NCBI RefSeq assembly: GCF_025148635.1
Contig: NZ_CP102269.1
Location: 1,426,001-1,490,000 of the forward strand
Source of the DNA: Butyricimonas virosa
GTDB lineage: Bacteria > Bacteroidota > Bacteroidia > Bacteroidales > Marinifilaceae
Reading direction: 5' to 3'
DNA: 64,000 nt
In this document: positions 19,301 to 28,200 of the stretch, in pieces
Position numbering within the stretch: the stretch's first letter is position 1
Layout of the letters: every line of letters begins with the position of its first letter
Position numbers and translations under genes: made by a program
The notes under the pieces: model-generated
What the model was told of the DNA's origin: nothing
What the model saw: the letters and a program-made list of their open reading frames with translations, nothing else
Database searches by the model: none

Positions 19301-19763
19301 GATCCGTAGCAACCCCTTGTGTTGTTCCATGAATGATTACAGTTGCCCCGGGAATCGAATTTCCTTTTTCATCGGTGACTCTACCACTTACCTGAATTAA
19401 TTTCGTTGTAGAAGTTTCTTGCTGCTTCACGATAGCAATATTATCACCTGTAATTTTATACGTGAATTCCGTATCTTTAAGTATTGTTTTCAATACCTCC
19501 TCTATAGTTGCATCTTTAACATTAATCGTCACGGGCTTAAATTGCTCTATTTGCGTTTTTTCATAAGCAAAATTAACCCCAGTTTGTTTTTGAATATCTA
19601 GCAATACATCAATTAAAGGGACATTTTTTAAATCAAGAGAGACCTTTTTATTAGGTATATTTTGAGCGTTAAGATTCATAAATCCTACTAAAAATAGGCA
19701 TACCAAAAGGTATATTTTGCAAAAAGAGCCGCCTCCTTTGCGAAATAGTAAACTTTTTTTCAT
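16329..19763 (-). CDS. SusC/RagA-family TonB-dependent transporter with STN domain
   Basis: 1144 residues. The signal peptide is near residues 15-34. An STN domain (VSLDLKNVPLIDVLLDIQKQ ... ATIEEVLKTILK) is followed by the carboxypeptidase-like domain (VSGRVTDEKGNSIPGATVII), the TonB plug (RGITSFQTGANIDPLILIDG; SATAMYGARGANGVIMVTTK) and the beta-barrel ending in YTLGLTFSF. It imports a substrate across the outer membrane with SusD (14378-16324). The STN domain is the known contact with FecR (19883-21040). The first methionine is followed by a basic N-region (KKSLLFRKGG), which supports this start. Confidence 0.97.
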   Translation of the reverse strand: MKKSLLFRKGGGSFCKIYLLVCLFLVGFMNLNAQNIPNKKVSLDLKNVPLIDVLLDIQKQTGVNFAYEKTQIEQFKPVTINVKDATIEEVLKTILKDTEFTYKITGDNIAIVKQQETSTTKLIQVSGRVTDEKGNSIPGATVIIHGTTQGVATDLDGRYTLAVKPDDVLRVSFVGYKPEIVAVKGKTKVNIALNPTAENIEEVTVVAFGTQKKESVVSAISTVRPMDLKSSSSDLTTSFAGRIPGMIAWQTGGLPGALTEEEMNTKFYIRGITSFQTGANIDPLILIDGVESSKLDLSRIAPEDIETFSVLKDASATAMYGARGANGVIMVTTKKGEEGSVYASARYEAVFSMPTKEIDVVDPITYMRMYNQAGVGRGQLSTPKYSEEVINRTASGKYPSWVYPANDWYNIMFKNYNVNHHAGLSIRGGSKVIQYYTSVNYVRDMGMLKTDKLNDFDCNISNNQTSFRANLNIDLKAGIKLLINSSATLDKYHGPLTSMTEAYGLAFAASPVDFAPLYPGDDYYNWPHLRFGTTEANATNPYMLLHQGYTERTRYSTSNRAEYIHNLASLVKGLEVRASISWAQTGYYTTAFATSPYRYTLSNYDFETGKHVLRAIEEENSKRTLSVADNTSETSTQVTYEGRLIHTAAWKDHQTSLTGVFQMQERTFTPISSVLNGMPQRNMTFSMRGSYGYKDRYFIEGSFGYNGSERFAENNRMGFFPAGGLAWVASSEPFMQSVSNWLSYLKFRASYGKVGNDGIVATPRFVFLPIIDRLNNPKYANPQPGGATDYYRYIVSAYPNKDIEWEIAEQINFGMEAKMFSGILEFTLDAFQEIRHNVIGNKNTLPSSAGVEVAPLANIGKSRMRGIDFSGKVQHAFSQDCWMILNGTLTYSKSIYKEIEEAIGKPEWQRMKGQEISQQIGYIAEGLFRDQAEINNSPVQGGDVMPGDIRYRDLNGDGVINVEDATYIGFPETPRLIYGFQGFFNYKNWEFSAAFQGSGKRSFFINPAAISPFYGDNAMLKEICDSHWSEDNMTRKPFWPRLSTKNIITHNPQENWYNKDNAEVRKSTYFMRECSFLRCTQIELAYNLPKSLMNKWKLQYVKLFARANNPFIISNFKVWDVELGENGFNYPIQKTYTLGLTFSF

Positions 19764-19882
19764 AACTTTGTTTTAAATATTTATCGATGATTAATCGGTT
19801 CCCATTTCTCACCGAGGAACTATTAATTTATTACACAGGATGTTCAAGGCAAAAGGGCATCCTGTTAATTTTTCAGGATATC

Positions 19883-21040
19883 TTATTCTATAATCTTCAC
19901 CTCCTTCCCTTCGATTAAGAATTTAACATCCGAAACAAATTCTATCACGTCCAAAGCCTCTCGGAGTGACGCATGCTGTTTTATAGAAAATACGTATTCT
20001 TCCTTTTCCAAAGCGATCTCATTTTTAACTAAAAAATGAACATCATAGTACAATTCAAGACTGGAAATTACTTGTTTTATCGTTTTCCCGTTAAAGAGGA
20101 TATATCCGTTACGTTTAGCGGTATACTCCGCCAAATCCGTTTGAGTAACCGACACCTGCCCTAATTTATCCACGAATGACTTCTCACCGGGATGTAACAC
20201 GGTTTCTTTTCCATCCAATGAATTTTTCGGGGTAATTCCGACAACACCTTCTACTAACACGGCCTCATCAGGCAAATCGTTTCGTGAAATAATATTGAAT
20301 GTCGTTCCGTATACCTGCAATTTCATATTACCCGTGTTCACCACGAAACGTCGGGAAGATTTGGTCACCTCAAAGTATCCTTCGCCACGAAGAGTGACTT
20401 CACGCACGGAAGTCGAATCGAATTTCACCGGGTAAGTCAGTTCACTCTGCGGGTTAAGTAACACGAAAGTCCCGTCTGATAGCACAAGTTCAAAGGTCTT
20501 TCCCCTTGGAACAACAACCGTATGCATCGGGATTTCTTCCTTTATCGTATCAGTTTTATAAATACTATCGGATATCGTGTAATTCAACTTACTACCGTGA
20601 GTTTGCTGATCCATTTTCGAATTTAACTGCTCGGCAGTCAATTTATCCCCGGTCTCCGTGATAATAATAACCGATTCTCCTGTATCCTCACCTCTCATTG
20701 CAACTTGCATACTGGTCATTTCTCTCGAATTCGTGTCATAATACCACCAGATTCCTAGTGAAAAGAATAAAATAACAGATGCTGCCACAGTCATTCGCTG
20801 CCACAGTACCCGCTGACGTTTACGCTTTCTTGTCTCTTGCAATTTTGAATAGAGATTATTCAATTTTTCTTCTGAAAAAGATTCATTACGGGTCGGATGG
20901 CCTGCATAATAATTAGATGAACGTTGATAAAATTCTTCGTTATGAAGATCTTTTTTCCGCCAAAGTTCCACTTCTTCGGCTATTTTTTTATCAGCTCGTC
21001 CATGTATATATGAGAATATTTTACTCCAATCAATCTGCAT
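19883..21040 (-). CDS. FecR-family anti-sigma factor
   Basis: 385 residues. A membrane span near 88-104 (VAASVILFFSLGIWWYY) separates the cytoplasmic N-terminus from the periplasmic FecR domain (TVVVPRGKTFELVLSDGTFV ... VREVTLRGEGYFEVTK) and the C-terminal DUF4974-like part (KTIKQVISSLELYYDVHFLV). It is the first gene of the minus-strand uptake operon, 119 bp before susC. The partner sigma is probably the divergent gene at 22933-23472, now separated from it by an IS element; that pairing is inferred from position. Confidence 0.93.
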   Translation of the reverse strand: MQIDWSKIFSYIHGRADKKIAEEVELWRKKDLHNEEFYQRSSNYYAGHPTRNESFSEEKLNNLYSKLQETRKRKRQRVLWQRMTVAASVILFFSLGIWWYYDTNSREMTSMQVAMRGEDTGESVIIITETGDKLTAEQLNSKMDQQTHGSKLNYTISDSIYKTDTIKEEIPMHTVVVPRGKTFELVLSDGTFVLLNPQSELTYPVKFDSTSVREVTLRGEGYFEVTKSSRRFVVNTGNMKLQVYGTTFNIISRNDLPDEAVLVEGVVGITPKNSLDGKETVLHPGEKSFVDKLGQVSVTQTDLAEYTAKRNGYILFNGKTIKQVISSLELYYDVHFLVKNEIALEKEEYVFSIKQHASLREALDVIEFVSDVKFLIEGKEVKIIE

Positions 21041-21218
21041 AAATTTTCAATCTTTTTATACAATAAACGCTCAACGAAAAAAATGGGTCCCCCTTTTTTC
21101 AATATTTTTTTTAAAAATTTCATTGATCTAACCTATTAATAATGATATTCACTGTACTTTCCTGAAAATGGTTGACTCGGATTAAACAAAAATTTTAACA
21201 AACACCCTAACAATGTAT

Positions 21219-21226
21219 CAAAGATA
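21219..21226 (-). promoter_or_regulatory. Possible -7 element for the fecR operon
   Basis: TATCTTTG on the minus strand, lying within the small inverted repeat GTATC-AAA-GATAC (21215-21227). No convincing -33 TTTG is present upstream, where the IS end now lies. Confidence 0.3.
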
Positions 21227-21350
21227 CGACATATAAATAAAACACCCTATAAATTCGGGTACTAAATTTTCCTAATATCTTCGGTTGGCTGCCTTCCACG
21301 GGCATGAGCCAACCGTTCGCGTAGCGAAAAACCGGGAATTCCTTCCTGGA

Positions 21351-22220
21351 CTAGTACATGTGGAAGGCGAACTTTCCGGTCAAGTCCCGGTAAATCGAAT
21401 CAGGCGTGTTCAGCCTTATAGAGAAGTGCGGTCTCTGCCCGTTGTACAACGCGACGACCTTCTCCACCCTCACCCAGACCTGTTCGATGTTCACGAAAAC
21501 CTCCTGTTCCAGCCACTCCCTCTTGAGAATCCCGTTCACCCTCTCCGCGATAGCGTTATCGTACGGAGATCCGTCCTGGGTCATGCTCGTGTTCATCCGC
21601 TTCATCCCCAGCGTTGTGTTGTACTGGTAACTACAATACTGCACGCCCCTGTCCGAGTGATGTATCGTGCCCTCGATCTCGCTTGCCCTGACCTGCAAGA
21701 AGGCCCTGTACAAGGCGTTCAACGGTCCTTCCGTGTTTAACTTGTCGTGCACGAACCACCCCATGATCCGGCGGGAGTAGGCATCCGTCACCAGGGAGAG
21801 AAAGACGAACCCCGAGAGCGTGTCCACGTAAGTGATATCACTGACCCAAACCTGGTTGTGGCGCTTGATCTCCAGCCCTTTCACCAGGTTTGGGAACTGC
21901 CGGAACCACCCGCTGGAATCCGTCGTTACCACTCGCCTTTTCTCGTGCTTGACCATCAAGTCGTGAGCGCGAAGCAAGCGGTAAAGCTCGTCACGCCCGA
22001 CCTGGACACCGCTGGAATTTAGCTTCTTCCATAGTTTCACCCCGCCGAGGTTTGGCATGTCCTCGCGTATGTCCCGGACGAGCGATAGAAGGTAACACTC
22101 CCTCTCCAGTTTGTCGCCAGCCCGCTGCCCGCGGTAGTAGGCCTGCTTGCTGTAGCCGAAGTGACCGCACAACAAGGCTACTCGTCGTTGCCCTTTACGC
22201 CGGGCACTTCCTTCAAGCAC
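21351..22220 (-). CDS. IS3-family transposase OrfB (DDE integrase domain)
   Basis: 289 residues. The N-terminal part is HTH_21-like (REDMPNLGGVKLWKKL). The rve integrase core has the first Asp in VWVSDITYVDTLSG, the second in HHSDRGVQYCS and the Glu in SPYDNAIAERVNGILKRE. The sequence is intact. The frame is open upstream of the GTG at 22220 to the slippery tract at 22245-22253, so the natural product is probably the OrfAB fusion made by -1 frameshifting. Confidence 0.93.
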   Translation of the reverse strand: MLEGSARRKGQRRVALLCGHFGYSKQAYYRGQRAGDKLERECYLLSLVRDIREDMPNLGGVKLWKKLNSSGVQVGRDELYRLLRAHDLMVKHEKRRVVTTDSSGWFRQFPNLVKGLEIKRHNQVWVSDITYVDTLSGFVFLSLVTDAYSRRIMGWFVHDKLNTEGPLNALYRAFLQVRASEIEGTIHHSDRGVQYCSYQYNTTLGMKRMNTSMTQDGSPYDNAIAERVNGILKREWLEQEVFVNIEQVWVRVEKVVALYNGQRPHFSIRLNTPDSIYRDLTGKFAFHMY

Positions 22221-22603
22221 CCGCCGGATAACATCTCCTCGTAGTTTTTTTTTATATCGATGCCGAAACGCTCCTTGGCCATGTCGATCATCAGCAGGTT
22301 CGCCTCGTGTAGTAATTTCAAGTCCTCGTTCTCGCGGCGAAGGCGAGTGAGTTCATTTTCTTCTTCCGTGGTCATGGTTTCCTGGTATTTAAGAACGTAT
22401 AAAGGTAAGTCTTTTACCGGGAAACGACGAAGAACTTCAGCTTTATATTTCTTGATCCAAACGCTTAACGTCGCGCTACAGATCCCGTGACGTTCCTGGA
22501 GTTCTCGGAAACTACTCTCTTGAAAAATTCGTTGACGCACTACCTCTATTTTTTCTTCGATCGTGTGGCGAGACAAACCACTGGATTTTGTTGCTACTGA
22601 CAT
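22178..22603 (-). CDS. IS3-family transposase OrfA (helix-turn-helix)
   Basis: 141 residues from the ATG at 22603; the frame is open further upstream, but that part lies in the IS end. A helix-turn-helix (RELQERHGICSATLSVWIKK) is followed by the usual leucine-zipper-like stretch (TTEEENELTRLRRENEDLKL). It overlaps orfB by 43 bp. Confidence 0.9.
   Translation of the reverse strand: MSVATKSSGLSRHTIEEKIEVVRQRIFQESSFRELQERHGICSATLSVWIKKYKAEVLRRFPVKDLPLYVLKYQETMTTEEENELTRLRRENEDLKLLHEANLLMIDMAKERFGIDIKKNYEEMLSGGCLKEVPGVKGNDE
22245..22253 (-). promoter_or_regulatory. Programmed -1 frameshift tract (A9) of the IS
   Basis: Nine A residues on the coding strand, in the orfA frame ATA AAA AAA AAC, which gives an A_AAA_AAA slippery heptamer. 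After a -1 slip the frame reads KLRGDVIRRVLEGSARR and joins orfB without a stop. Confidence 0.7.
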
Positions 22604-22704
22604 AAGTTTACTTGTTGAACAAGTCAACTTTTTTAGGATAAGACACACCAACTATATATCCGTTAACTATCTTTTTGTCAATACTTGGCTCGTGGTTAGG
22701 CTAT

Positions 22705-22842
22705 CCTTTCCCTATACCATAAACATAGCATGAACATAGTAACAACATAACAACAACATAGATTTGTGTTCACGTTCTGTACGCGGTATGTTTGAGATGA
22801 CTTTATGTGGTAGAGGAACCATAGAAAAAGGATAGGGAAAGG
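22705..22842. repeat. 11-bp inverted repeats flanking a promoter: possible invertible segment
   Basis: CCTTTCCCTAT (22705-22715) and its exact complement ATAGGGAAAGG (22832-22842) bracket 116 bp. That segment holds a full Bacteroidota promoter facing the sigma gene (22763-22794). The arrangement resembles phase-variable promoter segments of Bacteroidales. No recombinase gene is adjacent, and an 11-bp repeat could arise by chance. Confidence 0.4.
22763..22794 (+). promoter_or_regulatory. Promoter facing the sigma gene, inside the inverted repeats
   Basis: TTTG (22763-22766), 20 bases, TATGTTTG (22787-22794), a full match to the -33/-7 pattern. Inversion of the segment would turn it toward the IS and the fecR operon. 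Confidence 0.55.
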
Positions 22843-22877
22843 CGGGATCAAATCAAAAAATAAAACGAGTTTTAATA

Positions 22878-22908
22878 CTTGTAATAAAAATTTTATCACA
22901 TATATTTG
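22878..22908 (+). promoter_or_regulatory. Proximal promoter of the ECF sigma gene
   Basis: CTTG (22878-22881), 19 bases, TATATTTG (22901-22908), about 24 bp before the ATG at 22933. Because it overlaps a possible TTG start at 22906, the ATG at 22933 is preferred as the sigma start. Confidence 0.5.
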
Positions 22909-22932
22909 CGAGACGTATCTTTAATCCTTACT

Positions 22933-23472
22933 ATGCAAGAGAAAGAATTCGAACATATTTTCAAATGCTATTATAGTGATATATATAATTTTATATATCA
23001 TTATATAATGGATGGAGATGATGCGGAAGATCTAGCCCAGGATGTTTTTATCCGTTTTTTCGAGAAATACAAGTCCTTGCCGGAAGAAGTCAATTCCAAA
23101 CAATACCTCTTGTCTATTGCCAAAAACCAGTGTATTAGTTTCCTACGCCACAAGAATGTCATTGACCGAAATAACCTCAAATACTTTGAAACCTTATTAT
23201 TCAGTGCCACCTCAGAGTACGACACCACGTATGATGATTTGTTTTTAAAATTAAATATTGCCATGGACAAACTTTCCGAGCTGCAAAAGCAAATTGTCCA
23301 AATGAAATTGACCGGAAAAGATTACTCCGAAATGTCTGAAGAACTAGGCGTAACTCACTCTCAGATCCATAAAAACATCAAAAAAGCCTATGATAAAATC
23401 AGACATTACGTTAGAAAAAATGAAACGCTCATGCTTATTCTATCACCTCTATTTTCACTTTTACATCATTAG
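22933..23472 (+). CDS. ECF RNA polymerase sigma factor (sigma-70 family)
   Basis: 179 residues from the ATG at 22933. An in-frame TTG at 22906 is rejected because it falls in the -7 element. Region 2 (YNFIYHYIMDGDDAEDLAQD, VFIRFFEKYK, QYLLSIAKNQCISFLRHK) is followed by region 4 (MDKLSELQKQIVQMKLTGKD, MSEELGVTHSQIHKNIKKAY). Its likely partner is the FecR protein at 19883-21040, with the SusCD operon as target; this is inferred from the divergent arrangement. The last 38 bp overlap the 3' end of the convergent gene at 23435-23842. Confidence 0.93.
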   Translation: MQEKEFEHIFKCYYSDIYNFIYHYIMDGDDAEDLAQDVFIRFFEKYKSLPEEVNSKQYLLSIAKNQCISFLRHKNVIDRNNLKYFETLLFSATSEYDTTYDDLFLKLNIAMDKLSELQKQIVQMKLTGKDYSEMSEELGVTHSQIHKNIKKAYDKIRHYVRKNETLMLILSPLFSLLHH

Positions 23473-23842
23473 CAGTACATCCATCCGTTTTGAATTCTAT
23501 GATCATCCCAGTATGAGTCCACATCGTCTGGAAATCCCGATCTTTCAGTTCTCCTGCTTTTAATGGAAACGAGCGACGGGAACGAATCCCACTAGTTTCA
23601 CCGTCCTCTCTTATGGTCAAAATAGCATCACAATCCAAGGTACCTTTTACCGTGATATGTAACCTTTGAGGAGTTTCTGTTTCCGTGTTATAGACGAAAG
23701 TGGCTAATTGCTTATTATTAATAGTAAACGTCTGTTCCTCAACAACTCCACCGGATGATTGCATCCACATGACAACTCCCAATACCAACATGATTAAAAT
23801 CGCAAAAACATATAGAATTCTTTTCAATTTCTTACTCGTCAT
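23435..23842 (-). CDS. Small membrane-anchored protein of unknown function
   Basis: 135 residues. A basic N-terminus and one membrane span (ILYVFAILIMLVLGVVMWM, about 9-27) are followed by a 105-residue extracytoplasmic part with two Cys (LDCDAIL, TDGCTAN) that could pair. I recognise no family. It converges on and overlaps the sigma gene by 38 bp, which suggests linked evolution or antisense interference between the two transcripts, but no functional link can be shown. Confidence 0.7.
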   Translation of the reverse strand: MTSKKLKRILYVFAILIMLVLGVVMWMQSSGGVVEEQTFTINNKQLATFVYNTETETPQRLHITVKGTLDCDAILTIREDGETSGIRSRRSFPLKAGELKDRDFQTMWTHTGMIIEFKTDGCTANDVKVKIEVIE

Positions 23843-23922
23843 AAGTACCTATTTTTGTTATCAATGATTATTACAAAACTAGCAATTTAAGGTCAAATAC
23901 CCAAAAAATAATTATTACTCGC

Positions 23923-23994
23923 AAAACTGCAAGATGTAACTTGCAGTTTTATTAAATTATTGCTTGTTATATCATGCAATTTTTATTAGATTTG
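23923..23994 (+). promoter_or_regulatory. Promoter with two palindromes, second AAA ATPase gene
   Basis: Palindrome 1 is AAAACTGCAAG-atgtaa-CTTGCAGTTTT (23923-23950). Palindrome 2 is ATTGC...GCAAT (23959-23980). The promoter reads TTG (23964-23966), 20 bases, TAGATTTG (23987-23994), so the -33 lies within palindrome 2. This parallels the operator design at 4637-4678 in front of the other AAA ATPase gene. Confidence 0.5.
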
Positions 23995-24021
23995 CAGAAA
24001 TGACCTGAAAAACATTAATAT

Positions 24022-25194
24022 ATGGAAAATCTATTTAGAACATTTAGATTACTTTTGAACAACACCACAACAGATTTCATACGTTATCTACACGATCAAA
24101 TTTCATGGAACAGCCGTCTGGTAGCTATACTTGGAGCAAGAGGAGTCGGCAAAACCACCTTGCTATTACAACATATAAAACTCCATGATAACATTAATGA
24201 AACTCTTTTTGTCACGGCAGATGACCTCTATTTTTCTACAAATACACTTTACGATCTTGCACTGAAATTTTATCAGCAAGGGGGAAAAAAGTTATATATT
24301 GACGAAATCCATAAATATCAAGCATGGTCCAGAGAGATTAAAAATATATATGATCAAATTCCCGAACTAAACGTAATATACACGGGTTCTTCTATTCTTG
24401 ATCTGGAACAAGGAGGAGCCGATCTCAGCCGTCGCAAATTAGAATATCACATGACAGGATTGTCATTCAGGGAATATCTGAATATAGCCAAAAATATAAA
24501 ATTACCTTTACATTCATTCGAAGACATATTATCTAATAAAATACAATTCCCATACGATAAGGAACGCCCATTACAATTATTTAAAGAGTACTTGCAACAG
24601 GGTTATTACCCGTTTTTTAAAGAAGACGGTTATTACATTCGTTTGAAAAGTGTTTTAAATCAAACACTTGAAAATGATATTCCCCATTTTGCACAAATGA
24701 ATATTTCCACGGCACAAAAGCTAAAAAGATTACTATATATCGTGGCACAAAGTGTTCCCTTTAAACCGAATTTCTCGAAACTTTCAAGAGATTTAGATGT
24801 GAACCGTAATTTTGTACCCGACTTGATGTTCTATCTCGAAAAAGCAGGAGTAATCAACCAATTACGGAATGATACCAAAGGAATAAAACTACTTGGTAAA
24901 GTGGACAAAGTGTATCTTAATAATACAAATCTTGCATACGCCATTTCAGACACTATACCAGATATTGGAAACGTGAGGGAAACGGTGTTCTTTTCTTTGA
25001 TGCGAACCACCCAAGAAGTCACCACATCATCCGTTGCAGATTTCAATATTGGTAAATATACCTTTGAAATTGGCGGCAAAAATAAAGCACAAAAGCAAAT
25101 TGAAGGAATAGAAAATGCTTATGTCGTAAAAGATGATATCGAATACGGATACAAAAACATTATTCCTCTTTGGGCATTCGGATTAACCTACTGA
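24022..25194 (+). CDS. AAA ATPase with DUF4143 (AAA_14 family)
   Basis: 390 residues. The P-loop is LGARGVGKTTLLLQ near residue 37, the Walker B KLYIDEIHKYQAW near 92 and the sensor region VIYTGSSILDL near 115. The DUF4143 C-terminus follows (LDVNRNFVPDLMFYLEKAGVI, ending near GGKNKAQKQIEG and IIPLWAFGLTY). These proteins are very common in gut Bacteroidota; their function is unknown. The gene is monocistronic, with a palindromic promoter region upstream and a strong hairpin at its end. Confidence 0.92.
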   Translation: MENLFRTFRLLLNNTTTDFIRYLHDQISWNSRLVAILGARGVGKTTLLLQHIKLHDNINETLFVTADDLYFSTNTLYDLALKFYQQGGKKLYIDEIHKYQAWSREIKNIYDQIPELNVIYTGSSILDLEQGGADLSRRKLEYHMTGLSFREYLNIAKNIKLPLHSFEDILSNKIQFPYDKERPLQLFKEYLQQGYYPFFKEDGYYIRLKSVLNQTLENDIPHFAQMNISTAQKLKRLLYIVAQSVPFKPNFSKLSRDLDVNRNFVPDLMFYLEKAGVINQLRNDTKGIKLLGKVDKVYLNNTNLAYAISDTIPDIGNVRETVFFSLMRTTQEVTTSSVADFNIGKYTFEIGGKNKAQKQIEGIENAYVVKDDIEYGYKNIIPLWAFGLTY

Positions 25195-25255
25195 AAAAAC
25201 TAAAAGATAAAAGTTGGAGGAATGCTTTCATCAGCTTTTAACTTTTAGTTTTTAT
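25194..25255. terminator. Bidirectional terminator between the AAA ATPase gene and carB
   Basis: AAAAACTAAAAG pairs with CTTTTAGTTTTT and TAAAAGTT with AACTTTTA, forming a long two-part stem with A/T-rich outer arms on both strands. Two convergent genes end here. Confidence 0.75.
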
Positions 25256-25266
25256 CTTTCATCTTC

Positions 25267-28200
25267 CTAGTATTCATCCCAACTCTTAATCGCAATCTCG
25301 GTAGGGTCTACCTTGCAAATAGCATAGATGAAAGCACTGGCCAAACGGGCATTCGTGATCAACGGGATGTTGTAATCCACGGCAGCACGACGGATTTTAT
25401 AGCCATTATCCAGTTCCCGCTTCGTGTGATTTTTCGGGATATTAATAACCAGATCTATCTTCCGATCATGTAAATATTCCATGATATTTGGTTCCTTATC
25501 TTCATCCGGCCAGTAAAGGATTTGAGTATCAATTCCATTCTCTTTAAAAAATTTAGCCGTTCCTGCCGTGCTGTAAATATTATACCCTTTTTCGATCAGC
25601 ATCCGGGTAGAGTTCAGCAACTCTACTTTGGAACGAGTCGGACCGGAAGAAATCAAAATGTTCTTCTTCGGGATACGATGGCCGACAGAAAGCATACTTT
25701 TCAATATGGCCTCGTAATAATTCTCCCCTATACAGCCTACTTCTCCCGTGGATGCCATATCCACTCCCAACACAGGATCAGCCTTCAAAAGCCGGGCAAA
25801 AGAGAATTGTGAGGCCTTCACTCCCACGTAATCCAGATCAAATACCGATTTATTCAAGGATTCAACTTTCTCGCCCAACATAATTCGAGTGGCCATATCG
25901 ATAAAGTTATATTTCAATACTTTCGACACGAAGGGGAAACTTCTCGATGCCCGCAAATTACACTCGATGACCTTTATATCATTGTCTTTCGCCAAAAACT
26001 GCATATTAAACGGACCGGATATGTTCAGTTCTTTAGCGATGGAACGGGCAATCTTTTTAATTCGACGGATTGTCTCCACATAAAGTTTCTGTGCCGGAAA
26101 AACAATAGTCGCATCACCGGAATGTACTCCGGCAAATTCCACGTGTTCACTGATAGCGTAAGCCTTCACCTCCCCCTCTTGTGCCACGGCATCAATCTCT
26201 ACCTCTTTCGCCTGTTCGATAAACTCGGACACCACAACAGGATGGTCTTTCGATACCTCTGCCGCTAACTCCAAGAAATGTAACAACTCATCTTTATTTG
26301 ACACCACGTTCATCGCAGCCCCGGATAGCACGTAAGAAGGACGAATCAACACGGGAAAACCCACGGTATCCACGAAATGATAAATGTCCTCTATACTAGT
26401 TAACTCACTCCAACGAGGCTGGTCGATACCCAACTCGTCACACATGGTAGAGAACTTCTGACGGTCTTCTGCCCGATCGATGGATTCGGGAGAAGTCCCT
26501 AGAATATTCACGTGTTGGCTGTGTAACCGCATAGCCAAGTTATTCGGAATCTGGCCACCCGTGGAAACAATTACTCCTTTCGATTCTTCAAGTTCGACAA
26601 TGTCCATCACCCGTTCGAACGACAATTCATCAAAATAGAGGCGATCGCAAGTATCGTAATCCGTGCTGACCGTTTCGGGGTTATAGTTAATCATCACCGA
26701 ACGATAACCGGCTTTCCGGATCGTATTCAAAGCACTCACGCCACACCAATCGAATTCCACGCTACTACCTATGCGATAAGCCCCCGACCCCAATACGATC
26801 ACGGAACGCCCGTCATGTTCGTATTTCACGTCATTTTCGAACCCGTTGTAGGTGACATACAAGTAATTTGTCATAGCCGGATATTCACCCGCCAGCGTGT
26901 CAATTTGTTTCACACAGGGCAACACTCCCAGTTTTTTCCGATAATCCCGAACCTTCAACATTTTCTCATGGTGAGATAACGAGGTATTCTTCACGGTCAA
27001 TCGTCCGATTTGGAAATCAGAGAAACCATATTGTTTTGCCTTACGCAATAAACTTTCACTGACATCCGTTTCTTTATCAAACTTACTTAATTCTTCTTTT
27101 AATAAGTGAATGTTTTCCAATCGTTGCAAGAACCAATGATCAATTTTCGTCAATTCATGAATTTTCTCCACGCTATATCCCTTGTCGAAAGCCCCGGCAA
27201 TGGCAAATATCCGGGAATCTGTCGGATTCACTAACTCTTCATCAATATCTTTTATTTTCAACACGTTACCGACAAAACCATGCATTCCTTGCCCGATCAT
27301 CCGGATTCCTTTTTGAATTGCCTCCTCAAAAGACCGTCCGATAGCCATGATTTCTCCCACACTTTTCATGGAAGAACCAATCACTTTGGAAACTCCCTCG
27401 AATTTATTCAAATCCCAACGAGGTATTTTGCAAACCACGTAATCTAATGCCGGCTCGAAACATGCGGTGGTGACTTTGGTTACCGAGTTTTTGATCTCGT
27501 GTAACCCGTATCCCATACCCAATTTCGCGGCAACAAAAGCCAAAGGGTACCCGGTTGCCTTGGATGCCAATGCACTGGACCGTGAAAGACGAGCGTTTAC
27601 CTCTATTACCCGATAATCTTCCGAGTTCGGATCCAGAGCATACTGCACGTTACATTCACCCACGATGCCTATATGCCGGATTATTTTTATAGCTATCGAT
27701 CTCAATTTATGGTATTCACTATTACTTAAAGTCTGTGATGGAGCAACTACTATACTCTCCCCGGTATGAATTCCCAACGGATCGAAGTTTTCCATGTTAC
27801 AGACGGTAATACAGTTATCGTATTTATCACGCACTACTTCATATTCTACCTCCTTCCATCCTTTCAAAGATTCTTCCACTAAAACCTGAGGAGAATAAGA
27901 GAAAGCACTCGTAGCCAACCGTTCCAACTCTTCTTTATTCGAACAAAAACCGGAACCCAATCCTCCCAGCGTGTAAGCAGCCCGAATAATCACCGGAAAA
28001 CCTAGTTTATCCACCGCAGCGAATGCTTCTTCCATGTCACTGGCAGCAATACTTTTTGGTGTTTTCACGTTAATTTCTGCCAATTTCCCAGCAAAGATTT
28101 CCCGGTCTTCGGTATCTATGATGGCTTGTACAGGCGTTCCGAGTACTTGCACGTTATACTTTTCTAAAACACCCGATTTATAAAGAGCCACTCCACAATT

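Larger units (their letters stand above)
21258..22650 (-). mobile_element. IS3-family insertion sequence (ends approximate)
   Basis: About 1.39 kb with overlapping orfA and orfB joined by a -1 frameshift tract. Candidate ends are weakly matching inverted sequences (GGTACTAAATTTTCCTAA at 21258; GGTGTGTCTTATCCTAA read inward from about 22649). I could not confirm a target duplication, so boundaries are uncertain by some tens of bases. A hairpin (GGTTGGCT/AGCCAACC, 21283-21312) lies just inside the right end. Its codon use is richer in G+C than the neighbours. It sits between the fecR gene and the divergent sigma gene. Confidence 0.8.

Noticed and set aside
21258..22650. Exact IS3 ends and target duplication
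   Set aside because: The inverted repeat match is weak and no 3-4 bp direct repeat could be confirmed by eye, so only approximate limits are given.
22696..22899. 67-aa ORF on the minus strand between the IS and the sigma gene
   Set aside because: It runs across both inverted repeats and both promoters in the opposite direction and resembles no protein.
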